From assembly GCA_035578155.1 (NCBI GenBank), contig JAPWDM010000005.1, positions 41,182,365-41,246,364 on the forward strand: DNA of 64,000 nucleotides, read 5' to 3'. The notes beneath the pieces are model-generated. The model did not search any database, was not told the DNA's origin, and worked only from the letters and a program-made list of their open reading frames with translations. The stretch comes from Brachynemurus nebulosus. Lineage: Eukaryota; Arthropoda; Insecta; Neuroptera; Myrmeleontidae. Every line of letters starts with the position of its first letter. The first letter of the stretch is position 1. The translations under genes and the position numbers were made by a program. This document shows positions 23,060 to 37,132 of the stretch, one piece after another.

Positions 23060-23560
23060 CTGAGAAAAAAATATTTGACCTTTTCAGTTCAAAATATACT
23101 AACAACTTTTTTTTGTTTTCAGGTAAACGCTAAAAAATAAAAGTACCTCTTCAAAAGTAAAAGAAAATTTGGCAGATATATAAGCTTCTAGTAAGTAACT
23201 AATACTTAATGTTTATAATTGTTTAATGTAATCTTTTACGAAGGAATATACACGATCCTGGCAACATTGGAATGTTTAGTAAGAAACAATTTTAAACAGT
23301 TTTAGCTTAGCAAATATGACAGTAAGGTCATAAAAGTGATATTTATTACCGTAATCAGTCGCTACAATGTTATTATCTCCTTCGCATTGCACTCGGAAAA
23401 ATTTATTTCAAATTTGCATTAAATCATGATTAAATTTAACAAAAAAACAATCAAATAGAAAATTTAATAAAACATATTAAAACAATTCAGTAACGCACAG
23501 AAATGAACTTTTCAACGTAAAATAGTAACATTATAATAATAATAAAATCATACAGGAAAG
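23060..23560. other. No recognisable feature
   Basis: A+T-rich, no supported repeat or gene. It would be intron if the flanking minus-strand segments are exons. Confidence 0.45.
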
Positions 23561-24157
23561 TTAAGTAGAATTAAGTATTTTCGTTAGTGTTTTATAAATA
23601 AATATGTAAATAAATAAATATGACATGTATAATATTACACTGTTAATAGGATAAAATCTTGAATAGACTTTGCATAGAATGTACCTCTTACAATACGAAA
23701 ACATTTTAGGTCGATGTATGTAGTTGATAGAAACAGATTTAATGAGTTGTCTTTGTTGAAAATGAAAATTCAAATTCAAATTAAACAAACTAACTTTTGC
23801 TTCCAATATCTTGCATATGGTGGTTGGTATACGCGGTTGGGAACTGTATATCTTGCTAGTAAAATTACATATAAGTAGAAAAGACAAATTATTTACATAA
23901 CAAGTAGGAAAAAGAGGTTTGATTGAATGAGTATGAACAAATTCTAGTTGAAATTTATAACTAAAAACGTTTCCGGACGTAAAGCGCGCAATATTTTCGG
24001 TTGCAATCCTTAGCGTTCTGTCGCAAACATTAGAATTAGCACAAACTTGAATAGCACTATATGGAAACCATATATGATATTGAGAAGTATCGATTATAAT
24101 TTCAACATAAAACTCAATATTTCTAATCACTTCACATCCAGGCTGACTAACTTGCAC
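23561..24157 (-). CDS. 198-codon open frame, unknown
   Basis: This is the longest open frame in the window that is neither a microsatellite nor transposase. No ATG opens it: the first codon is GTG preceded by TAA, with AG dinucleotides at about 24145-24152 that could be acceptors. The first 75 residues look least biased, with Cys residues at about 7, 38 and 45 and segments such as I-W-F-P-Y-S-A-I-Q-V-C and R-I-A-T-E-N-I-A-R-F. The last 40 residues are Ile/Tyr/Phe-rich and look noncoding, so a true exon might stop earlier (for instance at TTAT/GTAAAT, about residue 86). With about 8% of random codons being stops here, 198 open codons is unlikely by chance. I recognise no family. Confidence 0.3.
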   Translation of the reverse strand: MQVSQPGCEVIRNIEFYVEIIIDTSQYHIWFPYSAIQVCANSNVCDRTLRIATENIARFTSGNVFSYKFQLEFVHTHSIKPLFPTCYVNNLSFLLICNFTSKIYSSQPRIPTTICKILEAKVSLFNLNLNFHFQQRQLIKSVSINYIHRPKMFSYCKRYILCKVYSRFYPINSVILYMSYLFIYIFIYKTLTKILNST

Positions 24158-25339
24158 TTACGCTATAAGTAAAATCTTGATTTTTGACGTTTTTAGAATC
24201 GTATTTAACTTTTCCTTTTTCATTTCTCTTTGGTGTACTCATAAGTCATAACTCTTATCTGTTGTAACTTATTATTTTATACTTACCAATCACTGTTGTT
24301 TTAGGAGAAAAATTAGTTCACCTTTTTGGATGTCACTTGGAAATTGTCTCTAACAGTACTCATATAAATTTAAACTTTTACATTTCAGTTTTAAGTGAAT
24401 ATTTTCTCAGATTTAAATGTTTTTATTATATACTTGATATCACAGAGATTTATACTTAAGTTAATAGTCATGGGGTTTATTTTTGAATATTATTAAATAA
24501 GTCTTTACTTTTGTATTAACCGCCGTCTTACGTGTAATTTTATTCACATTATTAAATAAGTTCTGTTCGAAATATAATAAATCCATTAGGGGCTTAAACT
24601 ACCCAGACGTTTTGATATATAAGGCTTCTATAGAATATTTTTTTCTACTACTAATAAAGTTACTAAAGAGGACGTTTTCAGGATTTGTTAAATGTGTTTT
24701 AAGGTATATAAACCCTTTCTTTATCCGAGGAGTATCCATAAATTTTAATTCAAAATCCACTTTCTTTCCATTTTTCGTTAATTATATTTTATTTTTATTT
24801 CCCCTCTCGTTTTTCTGTACATATTTCTTATATAAAACACCATAAAAGAGACCGAAAGCATTTTTACCATTTTTAAATTATACATTTACATATAGGTAAG
24901 TTAAAAGATGTAAAAGATGTAATGATAAAAGATCAATTTACCTAATGTATTATTAGGTAACTTAAAAGATGTAATTTCCGAATCTGTAAACCGATGCATA
25001 AATATTTTAATGAATGAGTTGAAAATGTAGGAAATAAATGAATAGAAAGAGATAACAGTAATATGCTTATTTTCTCTGAAAACTTTGTAATTATAAAATA
25101 ATCCATGTCTCTTTGCTGTCTCTCTCTCTCTCTCTAAGTAAAACCTTGGTAATGTGGCAATATTGCATAAAAAGTTTTTCACATAGATGACAAATTGTAT
25201 CTACTGTAATGTTGACGTCATCAGGAAATTATGCTTTTAAACAAGTGAAATTTTTTTCAGTTGCGTATTTTAATTAATTAATGAATATTATATGCACAGA
25301 ACACTAAAAGCAAACTAATATTAAAATAGTGTAGTTCGC
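24158..25339. other. No supported gene; short repeats
   Basis: A+T-rich. It holds a (TC)n run at 25119-25135 and short direct repeats of TTAAAAGATGTAA at about 24901-24975. Open frames at 24612-24845 and 24901-25182 are Phe/Tyr/Ile-rich and I do not consider them coding. Confidence 0.45.
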
Positions 25340-25570
25340 TTGAAGTCATTTGTTGGTTGGTCACAGCTTAAGGCATTTTAGTCAGTCGGTGTCGGTCACC
25401 GAATGCACTACGATTGTTATGTATTGTCAGACCATTATTGCCTGAACTGCACGTTGGTCTGTTCGATAATACGTGTTTTGTAGTTGTGTGTGTGATTACT
25501 CACACAGAAGCAAACATAGTGGTGCGAAATGGAGGGGATTTTACGTCACCTTTCTGCTACGGTCGGAATA
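25340..25570. other. Locally G+C-richer stretch with an initiator-like motif
   Basis: Base composition is visibly less A+T-rich than the surroundings. TCAGTCGG at 25382-25389 matches the arthropod initiator consensus (TCAGT) and is followed by GTGTCGGTCACCG. TGACGTCA occurs upstream at about 25214. This could be a promoter and untranslated leader or the remnant of a repeat; no open frame supports coding. Confidence 0.2.
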
Positions 25571-25879
25571 CTATCATATATTAGTTTGGTCCCTTGATTA
25601 TATCTCGAAATAATGTTTATATACAGGTGGTAAGGTACTGACACGTAATCTCGAATGTGAAATTTGTTGCCGGGGGGTCTGTAAAAGGAGTCAAAGAAAA
25701 TATTTTAATCCCATAGTCATAGTGTATACCTATACTATTTATTGGAATTCCAAACAAAGTATAATTATCAACATTAAGAATTAATTAAAAATAATTTAAT
25801 TGTCGCATATGTAGGTATCTACGGAAACAACCAAAATAAAATGTAAATTGTTTTGTATGTTGTGTTATTACACAACATA

Positions 25880-26060
25880 CATAATATATGGAACTTAAAA
25901 CTTGACAAATATATTGTTTATAAAACAACTGCAACCCCATTGAATAATGATTAATATGGTAATTTCATTGGTCGAAAGATATTTAACAATTCCTCCAAAC
26001 CTTTGAATAATGTCAACTTTCTCGACAATTAATGGATATATAATGAGTGGGTTCTTCGAT
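25880..26060 (+). repeat. Repeat family D, internal fragment
   Basis: CCCCATTGAATAATGATTAA..GGTAATTTCATTGGTCGAAA..CAATTCCTCCAAACCTTTGA..GGATATATAATGAGTGGGTT parallels 51288-51425. The ATTATGGGCGCAAGCT termini of the full copy are absent here. Confidence 0.65.
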
Positions 26061-26973
26061 AGGAGTAATAGAAAATTAGATATTTTTCCTCAAGAAATAT
26101 AAACAACTAAATTACCTCAATATAATTAAATGAGATTAACCGTCATAAAAAAATTAAATTTCCTCTATTTTCAGTCCTATGTAGTGTCCTAATTTTAGCA
26201 CTATCATACTAACGAAGAAAATTAAGGAAAAAAAAGTAGTGTGAAAAATTACTCTTAAAAAATAATGCTAAATTTTCTCTTCACACGGCAAATTTAATTA
26301 CAATTCCAGTGAATTATGAAACACTATACACACACATACAGGCAATAAACATACTCATTGTTACAATTTTATATGAAAAAAAGTTATTATTTTTCAAGTG
26401 TTCTACGCATACACTATATGAAATGCAATGAGCCGTTGAATAGTGTTGTAAAATTAATATAAAATATTAGGTTGCTGTAAATGAAATCACGAATATGCAA
26501 CTCAATCCAGATGGCGGGCCGAAAAAAATATCACATCAAATCACGGGTTGGATTTATATATTCGCTTTATAAGGGATAGTGTCAAGAGAAGTTCGTAGTT
26601 TTATTTTAAAGAAATGTTATTTAAAAAGGAAAGTTGCGAAGGAGACTTTTTTAAGGGCCGGAACTGGCCCACGGCTTGTCAGTTACACATGCCTGTCTTT
26701 AACATTTAATTAATGTAAACTTATCAAACTGGAACCTCTAAAGCAAGTGAAAAAACGGTATAACGATGTTTCTGGAGAAACAATAGAAGTAATAATGTCA
26801 ATTATCTAGAGAGAGAATTGCGTGAAATATTATATTTCCTAAAAAATATTAATATGTATAAATATTAAGTTGGTTATTAATATGGAAACTCAATTGGTAT
26901 AACTAATCCACTAAGTCCACCTTTAATTTTACTACAGTACTACGTTAAATAAATGAAAGTAAGGGTCAAAAAC
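26061..26973. other. No recognisable gene
   Basis: A+T-rich. A short G+C-rich hairpin-like piece (GGGCCGGAACTGGCCCACGG) lies at about 26655. Nothing else can be assigned. Confidence 0.45.
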
Positions 26974-27016
26974 CACGTTTAAATTAAAAATCACAAAGTG
27001 ATTGAAGAAATTATCC

Positions 27017-27088
27017 GGATCGGCCGGGAATCGAACACCAGATCTACCGGTAACTAGCCAGGCGTGTTAATCATTACACCAACGACCC
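27017..27088 (-). pseudogene. tRNA-like sequence, degraded (left arm)
   Basis: On the minus strand the block begins GGGTCGTTGGTGTAATGATT and ends CCCGGCCGATCC. The internal promoter parts are visible: an A-box-like TTGGTGTAATGA and a B-box-like TGTTCGATTCC. The D stem GTGT/ACAC is intact and the acceptor pairs 6 of 7, but the anticodon stem has a C-T clash and the T stem two mismatches. The loop reads CTAGTTA, i.e. triplet AGT at the anticodon position. It is probably not a working tRNA. Confidence 0.45.
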
Positions 27089-27424
27089 ATGTACTTCGAC
27101 ATCCGCCCGATAAAGAAACCATTCAATCACCTATGTGTATTAGTACTCTCTCTAATGCGAGATACAGTTACAATTTTTCAATCTCAAATATTTATTTATA
27201 AAAGTTTCAGTTTAGCTGAACGATAAGTGAACATATGAATACTGCGTGTGTTGAAATGCAAATAAAAGTTTGTCATGCGTAGTAATGTCTCACAAGCACT
27301 CGATAATATTTGAAATTGAAAAATTGTAATGTAATTGTAATGTAACTGTATCTCTCATTAGAGAAATTACTAATACACATAGGTGATTGGATGGTTTCTG
27401 TCTCGGGCGGCTGTCGAAGTACAT

Positions 27425-27496
27425 GGGTCGTTAGTGTAATGGTTAACACGTCTGGCTAATTTCCGGGAGATCTGGGGTTCGATTCCCGGCCGATCC
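27425..27496 (+). tRNA. tRNA-like gene, anticodon position AAT (right arm)
   Basis: A full cloverleaf can be drawn by hand. Acceptor GGGTCGT pairs CCGATCC at 6 of 7; D stem GTGT/ACAC; anticodon stem TCTGG/CCGGG with loop CTAATTT (U33 present, AAT at 34-36, the triplet of an isoleucine tRNA); T stem four of five with loop TTCGATT. The B box GGTTCGATTCC is perfect and the A box TTAGTGTAATGG good. No intron and no encoded CCA. Because it lies in a repeat arm with a degraded twin, a tRNA-derived mobile sequence is more likely than a housekeeping tRNA. Confidence 0.4.
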
Positions 27497-27818
27497 GGAT
27501 AATTTTTTCAATCACTTTGTGATTATTAATTTAAGTTATGAAACATTAAATTTCTATAAAGCAAACTATTTTAAGATCTATTACTTTTTTTACAACGCAG
27601 TTTTTTTTTTTTTTATTGTATATACAGTACAATATTACCTGAGTGTGAGATATAAGAACTAATAGCAGGAGTTTAAAGATAATTATTCTATACCCATCTT
27701 TATTGTAAAAGTATTTTATTTTCTTTTTTTTAATCAAATATTATGTATATCTTTCACTAAATAAATATCTATCCATTTTGTTGGAATTTGGTCGCTCACG
27801 AATTCTGCGTTTACTTAT

Positions 27819-28708
27819 ACACGGAGAGAAAAATCATATAATTTTTGTAGAGAAAATTTTAGAAAAATTACCATGCTCTCTTATAATGCGTGCGCGATCG
27901 ACGACCAAAGTAAAAAATATTTTACGATCATGTAAACATTATTAAATTGAAACGTAAAAAGTATTAGTCATGGCTTCATAAAAATTGTTGTGCTAGTATG
28001 GTAAAATTTAATGTGCTAACACAACTTCTATCACACTCTTATGCATGTATGTCATAGTTTAATTCTTGTTGTCGTACTCTTTCATTTGCGCATCTGACCC
28101 CCAACCTTATGTTGGTTGGGCTGTACGGGCTGTACGCACTGAGGAACAATATATGATGCATACAAAAATGATTGGCAACAATATATTCTAATACTGAAGA
28201 TAGTGAAGTAACAAAATGATGAATTAAGCGGTGACAGTCCGTCCTGTAAGACAGTGTAATGAATACTGCTTGCTGCTTGTAAGACAGTCTAATGAATCAA
28301 AGTGCTTGGTCCGACCAAGTTGGTCATGTTGGTCGTCACACCACTGACCAGCCTGGCTATATGACTTGCATGTATGAGTGGGGTACATTTCAACAGCGTT
28401 GATACCTTCTTTTTCTTTCTTTCTTTCTACTATTAGCAGATAGCATTTGAATAATTATAAGACGGCATGGTAATTTTTGTAAGAAAAACAATTAAAAAAT
28501 ATTTTTTTGTCGGGAATGGAACTTTTTACTGTGCTGTTTTACAAATTTTACGGAGCTAATATTACGGCAAGAATATTCTATCCTTTAAATTTTCTGTGAT
28601 TAATTATAATTTTTATATTTTTACCGTACAAAATTGAATATATTCGCCTTTTACACGTCGATTGTAGTGCTAAGCACAGTAATTTTTATATGAATTTTCT
28701 CTCCGTGT
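27819..28708. mobile_element. CACGGAGAG-type TIR element, 890 bp
   Basis: The ends are ACACGGAGAGAAAAATCATA and TATGAATTTTCTCTCCGTGT, flanked by TA. The right 100 bp closely matches the MITE at 17162-17377 (TTTTTACCGTACAAAATTGA..TTACACGTCGATTGTAGT). The interior includes a diverged direct repeat, CTGTAAGACAGTGTAATGAA and TTGTAAGACAGTCTAATGAA 33 bp apart (about 28240 and 28273), and a (TTTC)n run at about 28408. No coding frame is present. Confidence 0.75.
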
Positions 28709-29310
28709 AGGTAACTATCCGTCACTTCATTTGCAACAACCTAATGTTTACTTAAGAGCGAGTAAGTATATGAAATATATACTCATATTTTTATGTTGAG
28801 AATAGCCTATTGTTATAAAAGTAATATACTCATAAAATTATTTTGGTGCACGCTTCTTCAAAAATTCTATTCATGTACAAATAAATATCTACACGCTCCA
28901 CAATTCCTGAGATATGAAAGTCGTAAAAATAACGAAGTTACCGTAAAATATTTTTTTTTTCGAATTTAGAGAAAATTTCATCATATTAATAAAAAAGATT
29001 CTAGAACCGTTCAATCTTCTCGCTAGGTGCCTACTCTATAAATAAACATAAAAATAAGGGTGAACAACTTAAATCGATTTTTACTTAATTATGAAGAAAC
29101 GCAAGAAAAATAATCCCACACAAAAGCATGTAATCTGATTATGAAGTATGATAACATAAGACCAAAATTAAATTTATATATTTGTGCTTTAGGAAATTGT
29201 AGACAGTGTTCTCACATACATAACTATATGAAAAAGTACTAACTTACATTCAGCCGTATGAGTTATTTACTTTAAAAAATTTTGTTTTACTAACGTCGTC
29301 GGTCGGTTGA
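28709..29310. other. No recognisable feature
   Basis: A+T-rich DNA between the TIR element and the possible exon that follows. Confidence 0.45.
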
Positions 29311-29370
29311 TCAGTCGGGATATTAGTTTTGTGTTTCTCGCTCACGTCTCCTGGGAAATCAAAATAAGAG
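29311..29370 (+). promoter_or_regulatory. Possible transcription start and noncoding first exon
   Basis: TCAGTCGG at 29311-29318 matches the arthropod initiator. The 60 nt that follow are less A+T-rich (CTCGCTCACGTCTCCTGGGA) and end in AAGAG/GTAAGTTAAT, a consensus 5' splice site at 29371. CGTCGTCGGTCGGTT lies immediately upstream. No ATG-led frame is present, so it would be an untranslated leader exon of a gene extending to higher coordinates. No matching 3' exon was identified. Confidence 0.25.
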
Positions 29371-31048
29371 GTAAGTTAATTCTAGCTAGTTAGTGTTGGT
29401 TTCATTGCTAGTAAAGTTGCCATTAGGTATTTGATTTATATTTTATTTAATGTTTAAATTACAGAACATTACTAATGAAATAATCGATCAAATGTGTTCT
29501 CGGTAATTTATTTTTGTACCCCAAAGTTTTTTACTTGGCATGTACAAATTAAATTTTAACGTAGTTGCTCAGCGATAGTCGGATACAAAAGTGTAGATCA
29601 GCGAAAAAATTTATCAAAAATTAAATAATATGTTAATATTCTTTAGTTATTATTATATTTGTAGACCACTTTTTTTGTATTTTTATTTCTTATTAAATAT
29701 GGTTTGTAATTTTGTATTTTATAACATATTAAATTTGTATCAAATTCCTTTGACACGTTTTCATTTTATTCAAAAAAGAATAGAGTTTTCCCATAAAAGC
29801 CCGTGTTAAACTTACAAAACTGAAATCGTTTTTCTCAAAATTGGGGTAGTCAATTTTAATCGTAATAGGTTTGTATTACTGGTATTGAATTAAATAAATA
29901 TCTAGAGAAGTTTCGTTAAGATACTTTGAAAAAATCGTTTTATCGACCAGCTTAAAACTCTTTTTGTGTATTCTATTTTATTTTTCTATTTCTGGAATTA
30001 TCAATATATCATCTACAGACACTTCCCGAATTATTTTTTTCCCATATAGAGTAAAATTTTTGAATAATATCAATCTAAGTAATATTGCAGTTTCCCTACG
30101 TCTCAATAGGTCTATCTTAAATCCCTACTTCCAGTTTCGTTCTGGGTAAAATTTTAAAGCGCTAAACAAAAAATAAAGAAGAAGAAAACAAACTGAAGTG
30201 CGAAATGTATATCTTTTTGGATGAAATTGTTTGGATTTCGGATTCATTTTTTGATTTTTGTAACTTTTGAAGCTACCAATCGAAATTACTCAAAATAATT
30301 TTAGTTAAGTGTTTTTAGTGAGTGTTAATACTTCCGATTTTTTCAAATTTTTTTTTCTTGATTAATATATAATTTAAAACTTATGGGTAAGTAACAACCG
30401 GTTAAATTTTTAAAAGAAACCTCAACTTTAATTTCAGTGATATCCAACACAATGTGATATATGGGAAAACATTTCCTTTTCTACTTTTCAGTAGTTTCAT
30501 TTATTAGTAGTCAATTTCATTTTCATAGACCGAAGGATGTAGAACTATGGGGGTGTGGTAGACAGCCAGACAGACATACGGCAGAGCTGACGAATTTATG
30601 AGTGTTTCAAAATTAATATTTTTGGAACCCTAAGAATAAATTACACTGGAAAAATTTCTACAGTCCCATTATTTGATTGTCATATTGCCTCCGTTTCGAC
30701 AAAATAGATAATTTACACCCGTTTTGAAATAGTATGTCCGCTTATACAGCATAATATAACATAAAAGAATCAACTCAACCGAATGGGCATTATCAGGAGA
30801 ATAATCATAATGTACCCACGTATATTTGCCTATAGATGTACCTAGGTATATACTTCTACAGTTCGTTGTCATTTGTTCCAATCTCCGCTTGCTCTGCACT
30901 TCCCTCGTTTATTTCCGTTTCCATCTTTGTGTAGCTACAATATTGTTATCCATTATCAATCGACATATGTATTGATTCATTGTCTACAATTAGTTTAATG
31001 AATTTGTTCCATTAATTATTAAGTCAAATTGCACCTCAAACCGGGATT
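29371..31048. other. No supported gene
   Basis: A+T-rich, presumed intron or intergenic. Minus-strand frames near 30669-30899 and a short ATG-led one at 30856-30924 lack convincing splice context. Confidence 0.4.
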
Positions 31049-33725
<2,677 letters not shown>

Positions 33726-33758
33726 TTTGCGTGTGGAAAATAACTTTCCACACGCAAA
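33726..33758. repeat. Perfect 14-bp inverted repeat
   Basis: TTTGCGTGTGGAAA and TTTCCACACGCAAA are separated by 5 nt. Related single motifs (GCGCACACATTTC, TACGCAAAAT, ACACGCAAAG) surround it at 33665-33800. Confidence 0.75.
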
Positions 33759-33993
33759 TTGACAATATAATACGCAAAATTTAATCAAAACACGCAAAGC
33801 TGCCTCTTGATATTTCATTTAATAAATATTTCATAATTATTTCTATAGAAACCACCAACAAAGTAATTTAAACAATAATTAATTCACGAAAAAAAAGACG
33901 AACACTTAAAAATATTATTTTAAAAAGTAATAAAAATGTCAAAAATAGTAATAATAATAGAAAAAATTATATCAAATTCGCAATAAAAAATAA

Positions 33994-34112
33994 TATGTGC
34001 AACTCGTGAGGGATTGTCGATTGCCCACTCAAGCGAATGAGCGCACTCACTACATTCGTCCGCTCAACTTTGCTTTCGTGGGCAATCGACAATTTCCCAC
34101 ACTTATTGCACA
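33994..34112. mobile_element. Small foldback / MITE
   Basis: GGATTGTCGATTGCCCAC on the left pairs with GTGGGCAATCGACAATTTCC on the right. Outer TGTGCAA/TTGCACA and inner GAGCGCACTCACTACATTCG motifs add further symmetry. The stretch is G+C-richer than its surroundings and noncoding. Confidence 0.65.
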
Positions 34113-36388
34113 ATAACTATTATCTACCTTTATATGCTATTACATACATCAAATACATAAATATGTAATAAATGATAGTATGGAACACTGTTTGTGCAAG
34201 TACAGCTTGCACCTGACGACTTGTTTCAAGTGTGCTCCTTATCGGTTTCATTACAATGTTTTTAAAACAACTCGAATTAGCTTAAATATTCAAATTTCTT
34301 ACATTAAATAATTTAAAGATATAAAACCAATTGTGTTGACGTATACTCATCCATTGATGTCCGAAATTGTCATAAAAATATTATGACTTCTATTAACATT
34401 GGATCATTACATCATCAGAAGTCATGTTAATACTTACAAATAAATGAATTAACAATATACCTACATATTAGAAATGACGTGGTATCTGTTATATCAACTC
34501 TAACTGCACCACAAACATCTCAATTTCTACTCGTAGATTATCCGGGTCTATTATTTGGAACCGATTAAATACGACTGATTATCTCAAAAGATAAATTTCC
34601 TTGACACAAATCAACTATAGGAAGACAATCGCATTATAATAAGTTTACCTCCGACATATTAAACAATAAGGGTAATAGCTTAACTATGATCAAAACTGTT
34701 TATTTAAGGATCTCCTTCTCCTCATTCCAATATAATATAAGGTAAATAAACAAATACTACGAAATCAAACCAATATTATATGCACTTGCTGTAGGCGGAT
34801 ATACAGAATGATTTAGAATTAGCAAAATATGTGATGGGTAAAATTATTGAACTTATGTAGTAATAATAAAACTTAAAGAAATGCACAACTTTACTTGATT
34901 CAGTGTAGTTCTGAGTCATCTTGTAGTTTATGTATATGTACAATGTACATGGTGTTTAGATATATGTGTTAATATTTCATTTGTGTGTGTGAATATCTAT
35001 TATTTCCTGAATTGTACATCTGCGTCATAGAAATCAATTATACATCTTCAATTTTGTTGATTTTGAATATACCATGCCATGAGCTTTGGTATTGTACGCT
35101 CATACCAACATTGTGACTGAAGTATAATTAACTTAAATATACCTATATGTATAACTTAACATTGATAGAGTGACTTACAAAATGCCAATTGCTAATTAAA
35201 AAGGGTTTAGTTGGAAGAGAGTATCAGTTGTTACGGAATTTTTATATCTCTAACGAAATTCATCGAACTTTCCCTCAAAAAAATATAGTCGATGAACATA
35301 AAATACAATCTAACAATCTTTTACAATTTTATCGGATCTTTTTCTGAATCCAGCTCCCAGGGCTGTAGCTCCGACTATTCCCCCTTTCGTCTGGCCTGCT
35401 TGGCCTTGTTCACTCGATAAACTTGAAATAGTTTTCAACCTTTGAAATTTCTTTAATTATAAATAATAATCATAGTTTTGGAGATCAAGATTTTTTAAAC
35501 TTATTTCCACACATTCAATTATTTTAATTATTATTTTTATTTCAAACCTTAATTTAAGCTTTCGTAAGACCTATGTAGGCCCTAGACGCAAAGCCTGCGG
35601 TGCCAATTGAATTATTGAAATAAAATGTAATTTCGAAAAAAATTCATTCAAAATTTAGAATACTTCATCAATCAAACTAACATAGAAAGAATTCTTTGGT
35701 ATTTTTAAAAGAAAATGAAAAATCTGAAGTCTTTCTCTCAAATAGCAGCGCACTACGAAAATACCTGTGAAATTAATAATAAAAACTATGGCATAAATAA
35801 ATGTAGTGTTATCGGTCGTTTTCTTATTACATATTTATATGTTAAACAAATTTTTATTAAATATTTACGCTAATGCCATGTTGGTTGACTAGTAGTAGTT
35901 AAATTTTTAATGTTTGCACTTTACTGTATTCTGTCATGGTATGATATTGATCAACACTCACTGACTATATCTATAATAATTATTAGGCTTGCAACGAATA
36001 TTCCGTAAATATTTGGTATTCGACGCCTATTATAACTAGGTACTAACTAAACTATTCGGTAGAATATACTGAACAGTCAAAAAACACGAAATCTAGCACA
36101 TTTAATTTTAAAAAGTAGACGAGAAATTATCCTAAAAAATTATGATTATATGAGTATACTTTAAAAAATTTTCCCTACTTACTATTTCGTAATATGTATG
36201 CATTTTACTGAAAATAAAGCATTTAATGTTACATACTCATGTTTTCAAAAACATTTTGTTAAAATATACGTAACTGCTTATTGTAAAATTCCCTTAATAA
36301 TTAATAAATTCAATCATACAAAATAGGGGAAATATACCTAGATTTGCTTTCTGTAATAAAACAAATGAATAGAATGGAACAAATCCAA
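34113..36388. other. No supported gene
   Basis: A+T-rich. Two G+C-richer fragments stand out, CCAGCTCCCAGGGCTGTAGC (about 35350-35410) and GTAGGCCCTAGACGCAAAGC (about 35573-35612). They may be the two ends of a decayed element, but I could not show an inverted repeat. Confidence 0.4.
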
Positions 36389-37132
36389 CTTAAGAGGAGA
36401 TTCCCTAAAGAAAAGAAAAAAAAATGATTTTTTTCTTCTTAATTATGTTCCTTAAGGTGTTAGAAATATTCTCCTAATATATTATTTTAAAAAAATTAAA
36501 AATGAAAAACTTTTGGGCATTTTAGTGCACGCACTTGAGTATAACTCAATTAAAAAAAAAAAAAAAAAAAACTTTAAATGCTATTTTTTCCAAAGTACGT
36601 TTTTTGACATGGCTCCTCGTGTATCTCAAAAAGTGTTTGAGATATCGACATAAATCAAAGTGCATATTATTCCTCTATACCCTCATTTTGGCAAGAACTA
36701 GGATCTGTTGGTTTCGTAATATATTTTCAAAATGGCGGCTGTTTATAGTCGAAAAAAAGCGGTGATTTTTGAAAATTTATTTTCAAAATATGATTTCTCA
36801 CTGATTTGTTATTTTTTTTTTCTTAGATTCTAGTTAGTGCCATAAATGTATATGTATATTTTTAGAAAATTCTTCATTTTTTTTTATTTTGGTTCACTAG
36901 GGATTTCAAAACGCGAGGAACCATCAAGGTGGAAAAATCTCGCAGTGTCGACTTCAAAGCTATTTGTATTCAGCTCATTTTTGAATTTTTTTAAGAATTT
37001 CTTTTGTAATCTCAATACATGTAAAAACAATATTGTATATTTAGCTTTTTAATAAAATATTTATTTGTCTAAAAATAAAAAAATAATAAAAATAGTCATC
37101 TTTAATGTTTTTTTGGCGAATCTCCCCTTAAG
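36389..37132. mobile_element. TIR element, CTTAAGRGGAGATTC type, 744 bp
   Basis: The left end is CTTAAGAGGAGATTCCCTAA; the reverse complement of the right end is GCTTAAGGGGAGATTCGCCA, both followed by A-rich sequence. Inside are an A18 run near 36550 and short frames (36535-36765, 36846-37052) that are not convincing as protein. The class is unknown. Confidence 0.7.

Larger units (their letters stand above)
26974..27537. mobile_element. Palindromic element with tRNA-like sequence in both arms
   Basis: The two arms (26974-27190 and 27307-27537) are reverse complements, about 215 bp each, around a 116-bp unpaired centre. Each arm, from the outside in, has ATCACAAAGTGAT (itself palindromic), GATTGAA.AAATTATCCGG, a 72-nt tRNA-like block pointing outward, GTACTTCGACA..CGCCCGA, CACCTATGTGTATTAGTA and GAGATACAGTTAC. 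Flanks and tRNA block are conserved together, so the arms arose by inverted duplication or are very long terminal repeats. It could be a head-to-head SINE pair, a TIR element that captured a tRNA, or a foldback. Confidence 0.7.

Noticed and set aside
27017..27088. Functional threonine tRNA (AGT)
   Set aside because: Mismatches in the anticodon and T stems, and its position in a repeat arm, make it a degraded copy.
30856..30924. Minus-strand ATG-led acidic 22-residue frame
   Set aside because: The composition looks coding, but it stops after 22 residues and the nearest GT has poor donor context.
36535..37052. Two plus-strand frames of 76 and 68 codons
   Set aside because: They lie inside a TIR element, start in an A-run or T-rich sequence, and show no domain.
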